Origin: Enhygromyxa salina
GTDB taxonomy: Bacteria; Myxococcota_A; Polyangia; Nannocystales; Nannocystaceae
Assembly: GCF_002994615.1 (NCBI RefSeq)
Contig: NZ_PVNK01000145.1
Coordinates: 1 to 36,039, forward strand
Direction of reading: 5' to 3'
Length of the DNA stretch: 36,039 nt
Below, piece by piece: positions 19,637 through 36,039 of this stretch (positions are counted from its first letter, which is position 1; each line of letters begins with the position of its first letter). The notes beneath the pieces were generated by a model. The model searched no databases, was not told where the DNA came from, and saw nothing but the letters and a program-made list of their open reading frames with translations. The position numbers and the translations under genes are program-made.

Positions 19637-21000
19637 CAGGCCGTTGCCCGGACCTGGACGGGGTGTGTGGGCCGCGTGGTGACCACGGAGGTCAGCGCGG
19701 GTGAGGGTCCAAGCGCCACGAAGCGCAAGCGTCGAACCCAACAAGCCAGGGCCAGGGACATCTCAATCAGGGCAAAGCGCATGCCAATGCAAAGATGGGG
19801 GCCGGCGCCGAAGGGGAACCATGCGAAGCGAGTCCGCTGGCCCTGATCGAGCCAACGCTCGGGTCGGAAGTCGAGGGCGTCTGGTCCCCACCAGCGGGTC
19901 GAGCGTTGGATGACCCAGGCCGAGGCGACGACCTGGGTGCCCGCTGCAACCCGAAGGTTGCCGATCTGTGTGGGCTCGAGGGCTTCGCGGGCGACGCCCC
20001 AGATCGGCGGGATCAGTCGCAGGGACTCGTGGACGACGGCTTCGAGCAAGGGCAGGTTGGGGAGGTCGTCGATGTCTGGCGCTCGATCGCCGAGCACTGC
20101 GTCGAGCTCCGCGGCGAGGCGGTCGACGACGTCGCGGTGGCGCATGAGCAGATCGAGGGCCATGGTCAGGCCCATGGCGGTCGTCTCTTGGGCGGCGAGG
20201 ATCAGGGTGGTGACGTCTTCGCGCAGCTGTTGTTCGCCGAGCTGGTCCTGGCCGTCCCAGCTCCGGACCAGATCGGAGAGCAGACTTTGGTCGGGGGCCG
20301 CGCGGGCCTGGGCGGCGAGCTCGCCGATGACGCGATCGAAGTTGGCGATGAGCTCCAGCTGTCGCCGCCGCCGTCGGGTGGTGATCCGACGGTAGGGCTC
20401 GCCGTCGAACAACATCGAGAGCAGCATGAATTCGTAGGAGCCGAAGTCGTCCCAAAATACGTCGAATCCGCGTCGAAGCTGGGCGCGCGCGGGGCCGAGC
20501 GGGGCCGAGGTCAGGACGTCCATGAGCACGTCGAACATGAAGTCGAGCATCTGCGCGTGCAGATCGAAGGCTCGGCCGCTGGCCCAGCGCTGGGCGTAGG
20601 CGTGGGCGTGGTCGACGATGACGCTGGTGTAGCGTCGCAGCCCGGCCTTGCGCAGCGCCGGGGCGAGGAGTCGTCGGCGCGCGACCCAGGCCTGGCCCGA
20701 GCGCGTCACGACGCTGTCCCCGATCACGCAGGACATGCCGCGGGTCAGGGCGCTCTTGCGAAAGGCCCCGGCTCGGGTGACGAGGAGCTCACGCACGAGG
20801 GTGGGCTCGAACAAGAGGTAGGCCGACGGACCTGGCGTCCGCATCTCGACGATGTCGCCGTGCTCCTCGGCCCAGCGCGTCGACGCGGCGAAAGGATCGC
20901 GGACCCAGTCGAGCAGGTTGCCGAGCAGCGGGAGTCCGCGGGGCACCGGGGGCTGCGCGGAGGCCTCGGGGCCCGAGGGCTTGGGGTCGTGGGGCTTCAT
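19633..21000 (-). CDS. Cytochrome P450, probable tailoring enzyme
   Basis: The 455-residue product is a heme monooxygenase. The heme-binding loop is FPFGAGPHLCIGMRFA with the axial Cys. The K-helix ExxR is in ESLRLIPP, and the I-helix oxygen-activation segment reads LAAQETTA, where Ala replaces the more usual Gly before the Glu-Thr-Thr. It has a hydrophilic N-terminus without a membrane anchor (MKPHDPKPS), so it should be soluble. It is the third gene of a JmjC-methyltransferase-P450 set divergent from the PKS genes, which suggests hydroxylation or epoxidation of the polyketide. The ATG at 21000 overlaps the TGA of the methyltransferase gene (ATGA). Confidence 0.92.
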   Translation of the reverse strand: MKPHDPKPSGPEASAQPPVPRGLPLLGNLLDWVRDPFAASTRWAEEHGDIVEMRTPGPSAYLLFEPTLVRELLVTRAGAFRKSALTRGMSCVIGDSVVTRSGQAWVARRRLLAPALRKAGLRRYTSVIVDHAHAYAQRWASGRAFDLHAQMLDFMFDVLMDVLTSAPLGPARAQLRRGFDVFWDDFGSYEFMLLSMLFDGEPYRRITTRRRRRQLELIANFDRVIGELAAQARAAPDQSLLSDLVRSWDGQDQLGEQQLREDVTTLILAAQETTAMGLTMALDLLMRHRDVVDRLAAELDAVLGDRAPDIDDLPNLPLLEAVVHESLRLIPPIWGVAREALEPTQIGNLRVAAGTQVVASAWVIQRSTRWWGPDALDFRPERWLDQGQRTRFAWFPFGAGPHLCIGMRFALIEMSLALACWVRRLRFVALGPSPALTSVVTTRPTHPVQVRATAC

Positions 21001-21821
21001 CGCCGCTCCAAGACGATCAGATCGTAGCGAATGGCCCGGACCAGCAGACCGATGCTCATGATCTGCGAGGTCTTGGCGAGCTCGACCCAGTGGCGCCGAT
21101 GGGGCCCGGCGTCGACCCGCGCGAGGCTCCGGAGCACGGCGAACACGGTCCGCTGGCAGCCGGGGAGGGTCTGCCAGTTGATATTTCGCAGCTCGCGGGT
21201 GACGAACCACGGCGACCACGACGCCTGGTTGTCGCGGATCGTCCCCATGCGTCGCAGCGGCGGCGGACCCGAACGGATCGCGGGGCTCAACGCCGCGCAA
21301 AAGCAGATGTCGGCGAGGACCATGCGCGCGCCCGGCCGCAGGACCCGGGCGGCCTCCTTGTAAAACCGCGGCCGGTCGAAGTGGGGGGCGCACTCGATCG
21401 CGACCAGGCCATCTGCGCTGGCGTCGGCGAGCGCGGCCATGTCTTCGGCGGGCTGGTGATGAAAGCGCAGGCGCCCGTCCAACCCGAGCTCTGCGGCCCG
21501 GCGCCGGGCCTCCTGGACCTGACGCGCAGAGATGTTGAAGCCGATCAGCTCGGCGAAGTCATGGTGCCGCGCGGCCCATAGATCCTGAGCCCCGCTGCCG
21601 AAGCCGACGTCGATGATGCGATCGCCTGGCCCGGGGCCGAGGGCGCGAAACACCTCGCAAACGAGCCGCTCCCGGGTCGCGGCCAAGGGTTGGTGGAGGG
21701 CGGTCTGGTAGCCCCAATTGAAGTAGGTCTCACCTTGTCCCCAGGACTCGTGGATGGCCTGGAATGCGTCGTATTGCTCGGACAGGAGCTGCTCGAGGCG
21801 CTGATCGGCGTTGGCGTTCAT
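20997..21821 (-). CDS. SAM-dependent methyltransferase (class I)
   Basis: The 274-residue product has the SAM-binding motif DRIIDVGFGSGAQDLWAAR, followed by IGFNISARQVQEARRRA and DGLVAIECAPHF. This is the layout of small-molecule O-, C- or N-methyltransferases of the UbiE/Methyltransf_11 type. The N-terminal TYFNWGYQ resembles tocopherol- or macrolide-type enzymes. The substrate is probably the polyketide or an intermediate, inferred from context. I start at ATG 21821 (MNANADQR), 8 bp after the JmjC gene stop. Longer upstream starts would overlap that gene. Confidence 0.85.
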   Translation of the reverse strand: MNANADQRLEQLLSEQYDAFQAIHESWGQGETYFNWGYQTALHQPLAATRERLVCEVFRALGPGPGDRIIDVGFGSGAQDLWAARHHDFAELIGFNISARQVQEARRRAAELGLDGRLRFHHQPAEDMAALADASADGLVAIECAPHFDRPRFYKEAARVLRPGARMVLADICFCAALSPAIRSGPPPLRRMGTIRDNQASWSPWFVTRELRNINWQTLPGCQRTVFAVLRSLARVDAGPHRRHWVELAKTSQIMSIGLLVRAIRYDLIVLERR

Positions 21822-21829
21822 GGGCTCGG

Positions 21830-22990
21830 CTAGCGCTTGAACAGGGCGTTGATGTTTGGCGGCTTGAGGTGAAAACGATCGCGCCACATCGAGTCCTGGA
21901 GGCGGCGGCCCTGGCCAGCTTGGTGGGCGTTGCGCAGCAGCTCACGCGAGCTCTTGTAGAGCTTGCCGGCGAGCTCGTAGGTCCGGTTGAAGCGGGTCAG
22001 GCCGGGCTCGACCCAGCGCGTTGCGATGCCGATGCTGCTCGGGGACAGGTTGTCGACAGCGTGCCACCACCACGGTGGATTGATCAGCATGTCGCCGGCT
22101 TCGAGCCGGCAGGTGAGCCGGGGGATCTGCCTGTAGAGTGGGTACTTGGAGTCGATCTCTTCGGGGTTGCGATGGCGCACGCGCGAGACCCCGTAGCCCA
22201 TGTGATGCAGGATTGGGTAGATCCACGACGAGTAGCTGGGGTGCGCGAACACCCAGTCTTTGACGCCGTGGATCATTGCGAAGAAGTTGAAAAAGGGCGC
22301 GCAGTGAAAGGGGGTGCCGGTGCCCGCTCCGCCGATGAAGAGCTCCGCGCCGAAGTACTCGGCGACCTCACCCATGTAGCGCTTCATCGTGTCGAGGGGC
22401 AGCTGCTCGAGGAGCTCGGGCTCCTCGATGAACACGTCCGAGGCGCTACGCACGTACTTGCCGCTTTGGTCCCCTGCGATGATCTCGTCGAGCAGCTCAG
22501 CCATCGAGCTCTTGTGCTCGGTGAGGTCGGTGTTGGTCACCCACATGCGCGCGTCGCCAAAGCGCTGCTTGAGGCGCTCGAGGCTCCAGCGCTGGAGCAG
22601 GTCCTTGCTAAACAGGCCCTCGAGGACCACGGGGGTGTGGTCGATCAGCGCCTGGAGCTCGGCGGGGGTGACCTCATCGGCGCGGAGCCGGGGGATCTCG
22701 AAGGTCTCGTCGTCGGCGTAGACGCGGGCTCGACCGAGCAGCGCGCGATGGACGAGGGTCCGCTCGAGCGCCTCGAAGGGGACCTTGAGCTTCTCGCCGT
22801 CCATGGGTTGCTCTGGGCGGCTCTTCATCAGAGGCATGAAGGGCATCAGAACCAGGTGGCGGCTGAGCAGCACCCCCTTGGTCACGAGCTGGGTCTTGAG
22901 ACCCAGCTTTGGCGCGCGGAACTCAGAGAAGGATTCGGGCCGGGGGATCGCGCGGCGGTCTGAGGCAGGAGATGGTGGCTGCGTGGGCAT
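21830..22990 (-). CDS. JmjC/cupin_8-type Fe(II) enzyme with HxA instead of HxD
   Basis: The 386-residue product has an N-terminal helical part (1-215) and a JmjC-like double-stranded beta-helix core. The usual pattern T-x-H-x-D...N-x-F-x-x-x-x-G-x-K appears as GTPFHCAPFFNFFAMIHGVK, so His229 is kept but the Asp ligand is Ala231 (codon GCG at 22300-22298). The distal ligand is in GDMLINPPWWWHAVDN (His310). Canonical family members are Fe(II)/2-oxoglutarate hydroxylases. Loss of the carboxylate is seen in Fe/2OG halogenases such as SyrB2, where halide takes its place, and also in inactive paralogues. It is the first gene of the tailoring set divergent from the PKS genes. Confidence 0.8.
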   Translation of the reverse strand: MPTQPPSPASDRRAIPRPESFSEFRAPKLGLKTQLVTKGVLLSRHLVLMPFMPLMKSRPEQPMDGEKLKVPFEALERTLVHRALLGRARVYADDETFEIPRLRADEVTPAELQALIDHTPVVLEGLFSKDLLQRWSLERLKQRFGDARMWVTNTDLTEHKSSMAELLDEIIAGDQSGKYVRSASDVFIEEPELLEQLPLDTMKRYMGEVAEYFGAELFIGGAGTGTPFHCAPFFNFFAMIHGVKDWVFAHPSYSSWIYPILHHMGYGVSRVRHRNPEEIDSKYPLYRQIPRLTCRLEAGDMLINPPWWWHAVDNLSPSSIGIATRWVEPGLTRFNRTYELAGKLYKSSRELLRNAHQAGQGRRLQDSMWRDRFHLKPPNINALFKR

Positions 22991-23128
22991 GGCAATTGCT
23001 CGTGGGCAATGTAGCGATGCGGGCCAAGGACGGCAACCTCATAATGTTCATAGCTGTCCGGGCATGGAGTTGGGTAATGTGCACACCTTGGGGCGGGGAG
23101 GGGGGAGCTGCGATCGCGGGCCGGCTCC

Positions 23129-23141
23129 TTGACCCGGTCAA
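23129..23141. promoter_or_regulatory. Candidate operator palindrome TTGACCCGGTCAA
   Basis: Six-base arms are separated by a single C, about 125 bp upstream of the PKS1 start. TTGAC could also belong to a -35 element. Confidence 0.35.
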
Positions 23142-23236
23142 GAGTTGGGCTTGGGCGGGTCTCTGGCCACGAATTCATCGAGTTCTCGCGATCGTGGGGG
23201 GTTGATGTTCGCGTCGCTTGTCGCTAAGACACGGTT

Positions 23237-23260
23237 CGAACGCGGGCAGAGCCGCGTTCG
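23237..23260 (+). promoter_or_regulatory. Hairpin immediately upstream of the PKS1 start codon
   Basis: CGAACGCGG (23237-23245) pairs perfectly with CCGCGTTCG (23252-23260) around the loop GCAGAG. The stem ends 6 nt before ATG 23267 and occupies the place where a Shine-Dalgarno site would be. Confidence 0.6.
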
Positions 23261-23266
23261 GTTGTG

Positions 23267-30849
<7,583 letters not shown>

Positions 30850-30853
<4 letters not shown>

Positions 30854-33800
30854 GCGACACGCCGCGCAAGCTCATCGAGCAGGCGACCCGCGAGCTGCGG
30901 CGGCTGCGAGCGGAGAACCGCCGGCTCGCGGCGCTGGACGAGGCCACCCGCGAGCCGATCGCGGTGATCGGCGCGGCGTGTCGCTTCCCCGGCGGCGCCG
31001 AGGATCCCGATCAGCTCTGGCAGCTGCTCGACAGCGGCCGCGATCCGATCGTCGAGATCCCCCCCTCACGCTGGGCCCTGGGCCGCGGGGACGGGCGGCG
31101 GCGAGGGGCCGCGGTCGCCGGGTTGCTCACGCAGCCGCTCGACCAGTTTGACGCCCGCTTCTTTGCGATCGCAGCGGTCGAGGCCCGGAGCCTGGATCCG
31201 CAGCAGCGCCTGGTCCTCGAGCTCGCGTGGGAGAGCTTCGAGGACGCTGGCGTCGCGCTCGATCGACTCGAGGACCGGCGCGTCGGTGTGTTCGTTGGGG
31301 TCTCGAACCTCGAGCACCGCGAGCGCGTCGACGCGGCCGCGGGCTTCGACGCCTACTCGGCGACCGGCAACCTCCACAGCAGCGTGTCGGGGCGCGTGTC
31401 TCACTGCCTCGATCTGACCGGGCCCAGCGTCACGGTGGATACGGCCTGCTCGTCTTCGCTGGTCGCGATCGACCTGGCGATCCGGAGCCTGCGCCGAGGC
31501 GAGTGCGATCTGGCCCTCGCGGGTGGGGTCCAGGTCCTGCTGTCGCCCGCGGCGATGGCCAAGATCGCGGCGGCTGGGCTGCTCGCCGCCGATGGCCGGG
31601 GCAAGACCTTCGATCGTGACGCCGACGGCTTCGTGCGCAGCGAGGGCTGCGGCATGGTCCTGCTCCGTCGTCAGACCGACGCGGCGCGCGAGGGCGATCG
31701 GGTGTGGGCGAGGCTGCGGGGGTCGGCGGTCAACCATGACGGTCGCAGCGTCGGCCTGAGCGTGCCCAACCCCCGGGCGCAAGAGCGGCTGCTGCGTTCG
31801 GCCCTGGCCGACGCCGGGATCGAGGCCGACAGCGTCGACTATGTCGAAGCGAACGGGACCGGCACTGCGCTCGGCGACCCGGTCGAGGTCGACGCGCTGC
31901 GGGCGGTCTACGGCGCGGGGGAGGGGCGCTGTTGGCTCGGCGCCAGCAAGGCGCAGCTGGGCCACATGGAGGCGGCCGCGGGGATCTGCGGCCTGATCAA
32001 GGTCATCGCCAGCCTCGCGCGCGAGCGGATCCCGGCGCAGCACAACTTGACCACGCTCAACCCCAAGCTGGGCCTCGACGCCGGTCGGCTGCGGGTTGCG
32101 ACGCGCGCGGCCGACTGGACCCGCGGGGGCGATCGACCGCGGCGCGCGGCGGTCAGCGCGTTTGGGATCGCGGGTACCAACGCGCACCTGCTCGTCGAGG
32201 AGGCGCCAGGCGTGGCCGCGCCCGAGGTGATCGCGGACCACGGCCCGCTGGTGTTGCCGATCTCGGCTCGGGATCCGCAGGCCCTCGCGGACTTGCTCGA
32301 CCGCTACGCCGAGCGGCTGGCCGACGCCGACGCCGACGCCGAGGCGCTGGTCTACGCCGCCGCGATCGCTCGCAGCCACGCGCCGCTGCGGCGCGCGATC
32401 GTTGGACATGACCTGGCCCAGCTGCGCGCGGGGCTCGACGAGGCCCGCGCGGACCCGGGCGTGGCCGTGGCCGTGCACGCTCGCCCGCGGGTGGTGTTCG
32501 TGGCGCCTGGCCGAGCCTCGAGGTCGGGGCCGGGCGCGGTGGTGGCGAGCGATCCGGCGTTCGCCGAGGCCGTCGCTCGTTGCGAGGCCGCGATCCAAGA
32601 GCACGGGGCCAGCTGGCGCCTCGAAGACGCCCTCGACGAAGGCTCGGCGGCCGGCGCTTGGGCCCTGAGTGTGGGCCTGGCCGCGCTGCTCGAGGCGCGG
32701 GGGGTGAGGCCCGACGTGGTCCTGGCGGCGAGCGGGGCCGAGATCGCGGCGGCCCAGCTGGCCGGGGTCCTGAACCACGAGCAGGCGGCCGCGCTGCTGG
32801 TCGGCGCGCCGGTCCCCGCGCCGGTCCCCGCAGGGGTGAGGGCTGCGGAGGTCGAGCTGATCTCGGCGCGGACGGGGGCCTGGCTGGATGTCGAGCGCGG
32901 CCCGCTCGAGGCCTGGCTCGCGGCGCCCGGTGGCCCCGCTCGCCTCGACGAGGTGGTCGTCGAGCTGCTCGCCGAGGCGCCGGTGTTTGTCGAGCTCGAC
33001 GGCGCCCGGGCGATCCACTCCGGGCTCACGGGCCCGACCACGGCGGCCCTCGACGATCGCGGCTGTCGCTGGCTCGCGGCGCTCGAGCGTGGCCCCGCCG
33101 AGGCGTCGCTGGGCTTGGCGCGGACGCTCGCGGCGCTCTACGAGGCCGGACACCCGCCGAGCTGGGTCGTGCGCGAACCCGGCCGCCCGCGCGTCTGCCT
33201 GCCACGCTACCCGTGGCAGCGCCAGCGCGTGCCGTTGGCCCCGAGCCCGAGCGAGGCGAGCGTCAGCGCGGGCGAGGGCGAGGGCGAGCCGAGGGCGAGC
33301 TCGAGGGCGAGCTCGAGCTCGTCGGGCCGGCGCGCGGATCGGGGCCGAGCGAGCGCGCCGATCTACGCCCTGGCTTGGCGCGACGCGGACGCGAGCGGGC
33401 GGGCGAGCGGACCCGGGCTCGCGGGTCCCAAGCGGGTCCTCGAGCTCGGTGAGCGCGGCGTGGGTCGCCTGCTCGCGGGCGCGTTGGGGCCCGAGACCGA
33501 GCGCCGGGCTTCGATCGATCCGGTCGGAGCCGGGCCCGATCGGCTGGCGCTGGTGATCGCCTTGATGCCCGGCTGCGCCTCGCCGCCAGCTTCGGACCCC
33601 CAGGCGCTGCCGGGCCTGGCCGCCGAGGCCACGCGGACGCTGCGGCGGCTCGCTCAGGCGCTCTTGGCTCGGGGGGATCGCGATCCCCCGCGCCTGGTGG
33701 TGGTCACCCGCGGGGCCGTGAGCCTCGACGGCGAGGCGCCCCGCCTCGAGCACGCGCCCGTCTGGGGGGCGGCCCGCTGCCTGATGAACGAGCACCCACA

Positions 33801-36039
33801 GCTGCGCTGCACCCTCGTCGATCTCGACCCTGGCGGCGCCGATCCGCTCGCGGATCCGGCCTCGTGCGCGGCGCTGGTCGAGGCCCTCGGCCACGGTCGT
33901 GAGAACCAACTCGCCCTCCGAGCTGCGACCGATGGCGGCGCGGGGGTGCGGGTCCTCGTCCCTCGGCTCCAGCGCGCGACGCCGCGCCCCCGCCAGCGCC
34001 CGGCTGGGACCCGGGCCTGGGCCCTCGAGCAGACCGGGCCTGGGCTGGCCGGGCTCGAGTTGGTCGCTCGCCCCCGCCGACAGCCTCCGCTCGCGCCGGA
34101 CGAGGTCGAGGTCGAGGTCGAGGCGGCGGGCCTGAACTTCCTCGACGTACTCCTGGCCCTCGACGCGCTCGACCTCGACGGGCTCGGGGCCGCGCGTGCG
34201 CTCGGTCGCGAGTGCAGCGGCCGGGTCTGCGCGCTGGGCTCGGCTGTCGACGATCTCGCGCTCGGGGATCCGGTCATCGCCCTCGCGCCGCGCTGCTTCG
34301 CCAGCCACGTTCGGGCCTGGCGAGGCTTCGTGGTCCGTCGACCCGCGCAGCTCGACGCGGCGGCGGCGGCGGCCTTGCCGATCGCCTCGCTCACGGCCAG
34401 CTACGCCCTCGAAGATGTCGCCCACCTTCAAGCCGGGGAGCGCGTGCTGATCCACGCGGCGGCCGGGGGCGTCGGCCAGTACGCGGTCCAGATCGCCCGG
34501 GCGCGCGGCGCCGAGATCTTCGCAACGGCCGGGACCGAGGCCAAGCGCGCGCTGCTCCGCAGCCAGGGCGTCCGCTGGGTCGGCAGCTCGCGCGATCGCT
34601 CCTTCGTCGACATGGTCCGGGCGGCGACCGACGGCCGCGGGCTGGACGTGGTCCTCAACAGCTTGGCCGGGCCGCTGCTGCGGGCGAGCTTCGAGCTGCT
34701 CGGCCCCGATGGCCGCTTCGTCGAGCTCGGAAAGCGTGACTACCTGGCCCACGCGCAGATCGACACGGCGCCCTTCTTGCGTCGGCTCTCGTGGACCCTG
34801 GTCGACCTCGACGGGATGCAGCGCGAGCGACCGGAGCGGATGCGGGCGCTACTCGAGCGCGGCGCGGCGCGCTGGGCCAAGGGGGAGATCCAGGCAATCG
34901 CGCGCCGCGTCGTGCCGATCACCGCGGCCCGCGAGGCCTTCGAGTCCATGGCTCGCGGTGCCCACACCGGCAAGCTGGTCGTCGAGATCGGGGACGCGAG
35001 GGCGGCCCCGATCTCCGACGCCGGGCCGGGCCTCGAGCGCGGCGCGGTCGTGTGGATCACCGGGGCCGACTCGAGCCTGGCGCGCCAGGCTGGACGCCGG
35101 CTGGCCGAGCGAGGCGCGACGGTTGAACGGCCGGCGCTCGCGCTCGACGATCAGGAGGCGATCGCCGCGGCGATCGCCTCGCGCGAGGGTCGGGTCGTCG
35201 GCCTCCTGCACTTCGCCGAGCTCGACCGCGCGGACGAGCCGGGCCCGGGGGCGTCCGAGCGCGAGCTCGCGGCCAGCGAGGCGGCCCTCGCCGCGGCCTT
35301 CGCTCGGGCCTGGAAGCTCCACGCCGCGACCGTCGACGCCGGGCTCTCCTTGTTTGCGCTGTGCGGCGGCGGGCACGGGCTGCTCGGCGGCCGGGCCCGG
35401 ACACAGGCCGCGGCGCTCGACAGCTTCTGCGCGAGCCTCGTGCGCCACCGGCGGGCGCTCGGGCTCCCGGCGCAGCAGATTGATTGGGCCACGGAGCTCG
35501 ATGGGGTCGTGGCGCTCGACGGCGACGATGTCGAGCGCGCGCTCGCGCTCATCATGGCCAGCGAGATCGAGCACGCGGTAGCGATGCGCTTCAACCTCAG
35601 GCGTTGGCGCGAGTCGGCGCTGGCGCTCGCCGACGCGCCGGTCTTCGCCGAGCTCGACGCCGAGGCCGAGGACCGCGCCGACCCGGCCTTCGTCGCGGCG
35701 CTGACCGAGGCCGGGGTCGGCCGCCGGACCGAGCTGCTCCGCGCCTACGTGATCGACGAGCTCGCGGCGATCACCGGCAACACCCGCGAGCGGATCGGCC
35801 TCGATGATCCGCTGCAGCTGCTCGGGCTCGACTCGCTGATGGCCGTCGAGCTGCGCAACCGCATCGGGGCCAGGCTCGGGCTCGAGCTGAGCACGACCTT
35901 GATCTGGCGTCACCCCAGCGTCCGCGCCGTCGCGGCGCACCTCGTCACAGGCTTCGAGGCTGCTGCGCCAGCGCCCGCCGAAGCCCCTCCCGCGGCCGAA
36001 GCCCCTCCCGCGGCCGAAGCCCCGCCCGCCGCCGAAGCC
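30850..36039 (+). CDS. Type I modular PKS (PKS2), first module with inactive KS, AT and KR but intact ER; partial
   Basis: The frame is open for 1730 codons and leaves the window. A coiled-coil docking helix (1-35) precedes the KS (36-450). The KS keeps Cys200 and His372, but EAHGTGT reads EANGTGT (Asn335). The AT region (548-760) is shrunken: GQGSQW has become GRASRSG, GHSxG has become AASGA (Ser628), and the YASHS segment is missing. It ends LPRYPW (784). There is no DH. A structural KR half follows (805-1050), then a well-preserved ER (1053-1377) with GLNFLDVL and HAAAGGVGQYAVQ (from 1202). The KR reads TGADSSLA (1404-1411) instead of TGGxGxxG and lacks the Ser/Tyr pair, so it is inactive. 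The ACP has GLDSL (Ser1662). The frame ends in an Ala-Pro-Glu linker repeat. Confidence 0.9.
35977..36039 (+). repeat. 18-bp tandem repeat encoding an Ala-Pro-Glu linker
   Basis: Three near-identical units of the type GCCGAAGCCCCTCCCGCG follow the PKS2 ACP and encode repeated Ala-Glu-Ala-Pro-Pro-Ala. This is a flexible interdomain linker. The window ends inside it. Confidence 0.75.

Larger units (their letters stand above)
22991..23266. promoter_or_regulatory. Divergent control region between tailoring genes and PKS
   Basis: This 276-bp region must drive the JmjC-methyltransferase-P450 set on one side and the PKS genes on the other. It is visibly more A+T-rich near 23030-23090 than the flanking genes. 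It holds a 13-bp palindrome, TTGACC-C-GGTCAA (23129-23141), a candidate operator, and a hairpin just before the PKS1 start. No regulator gene lies in the window. Confidence 0.5.

Noticed and set aside
31066..34752. Long open frame on the minus strand opposite PKS2
   Set aside because: Same low-complexity composition and no domains; the plus strand carries clear PKS motifs.

Overview
The window is very G+C-rich DNA with strongly GC-biased third codon positions. It encodes a Ser/Thr kinase with a TPR tail, a DUF2378-like protein and a myxobacterial-style type I polyketide synthase (PKS), so I infer a myxobacterium, possibly from the Nannocystineae. No rRNA, tRNA, CRISPR array or transposase is visible.

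Layout. Positions 1-538 hold a 48-bp tandem repeat array that runs off the left edge. On the minus strand follow a lipoprotein gene and a PLP-dependent threonine dehydratase (539-2883). Divergent from them is a plus-strand set: a GT-C glycosyltransferase, an NADPH:quinone reductase, a tiny hemerythrin-like fragment and a DUF421 membrane protein (2961-6985). A minus-strand run follows (11793 back to 6995): dinB, modB, modC, a DUF1624-type membrane acyltransferase and a DUF6544-like protein. Plus-strand genes are then a SpoIIAA/STAS-like protein, a crotonase, an M13 metallopeptidase lipoprotein, a large receptor-type kinase and the DUF2378-like protein (11828-19200). Positions 19201-19632 are non-coding and rich in palindromes and repeats.

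Positions 19633-36039 are a biosynthetic gene cluster cut by the right edge. Three tailoring genes lie on the minus strand: a JmjC/cupin-type Fe(II) enzyme, a methyltransferase and a cytochrome P450. A 276-bp intergenic region separates them from two plus-strand PKS genes. PKS1 reads ACP-KS-AT-AT(degenerate)-AT-DH-KR-ACP and looks like the loading plus first extension subunit. PKS2 overlaps it by 4 nt and reads KS-AT-ER-KR-ACP. In PKS2 the KS has lost the EAHGTGT histidine, the AT is shrunken and lacks its motif, the KR has lost its nucleotide motif and catalytic residues and no DH is present, yet the ER and ACP look intact.

The main proposal is that the first PKS2 module is a non-elongating module that only performs enoyl reduction. 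PKS1 would make an alpha,beta-enoyl thioester (KR plus DH, no ER), PKS2 would accept it by transacylation, and its ER would saturate it. A second unusual point is that the JmjC-type enzyme has Ala in place of the iron-binding Asp (HxA...H), the pattern of Fe/2-oxoglutarate halogenases or of inactive paralogues. A palindrome family (CTAGCAGCCCGGGCTGCTAG and its halves) contains the stop codons of four different genes.
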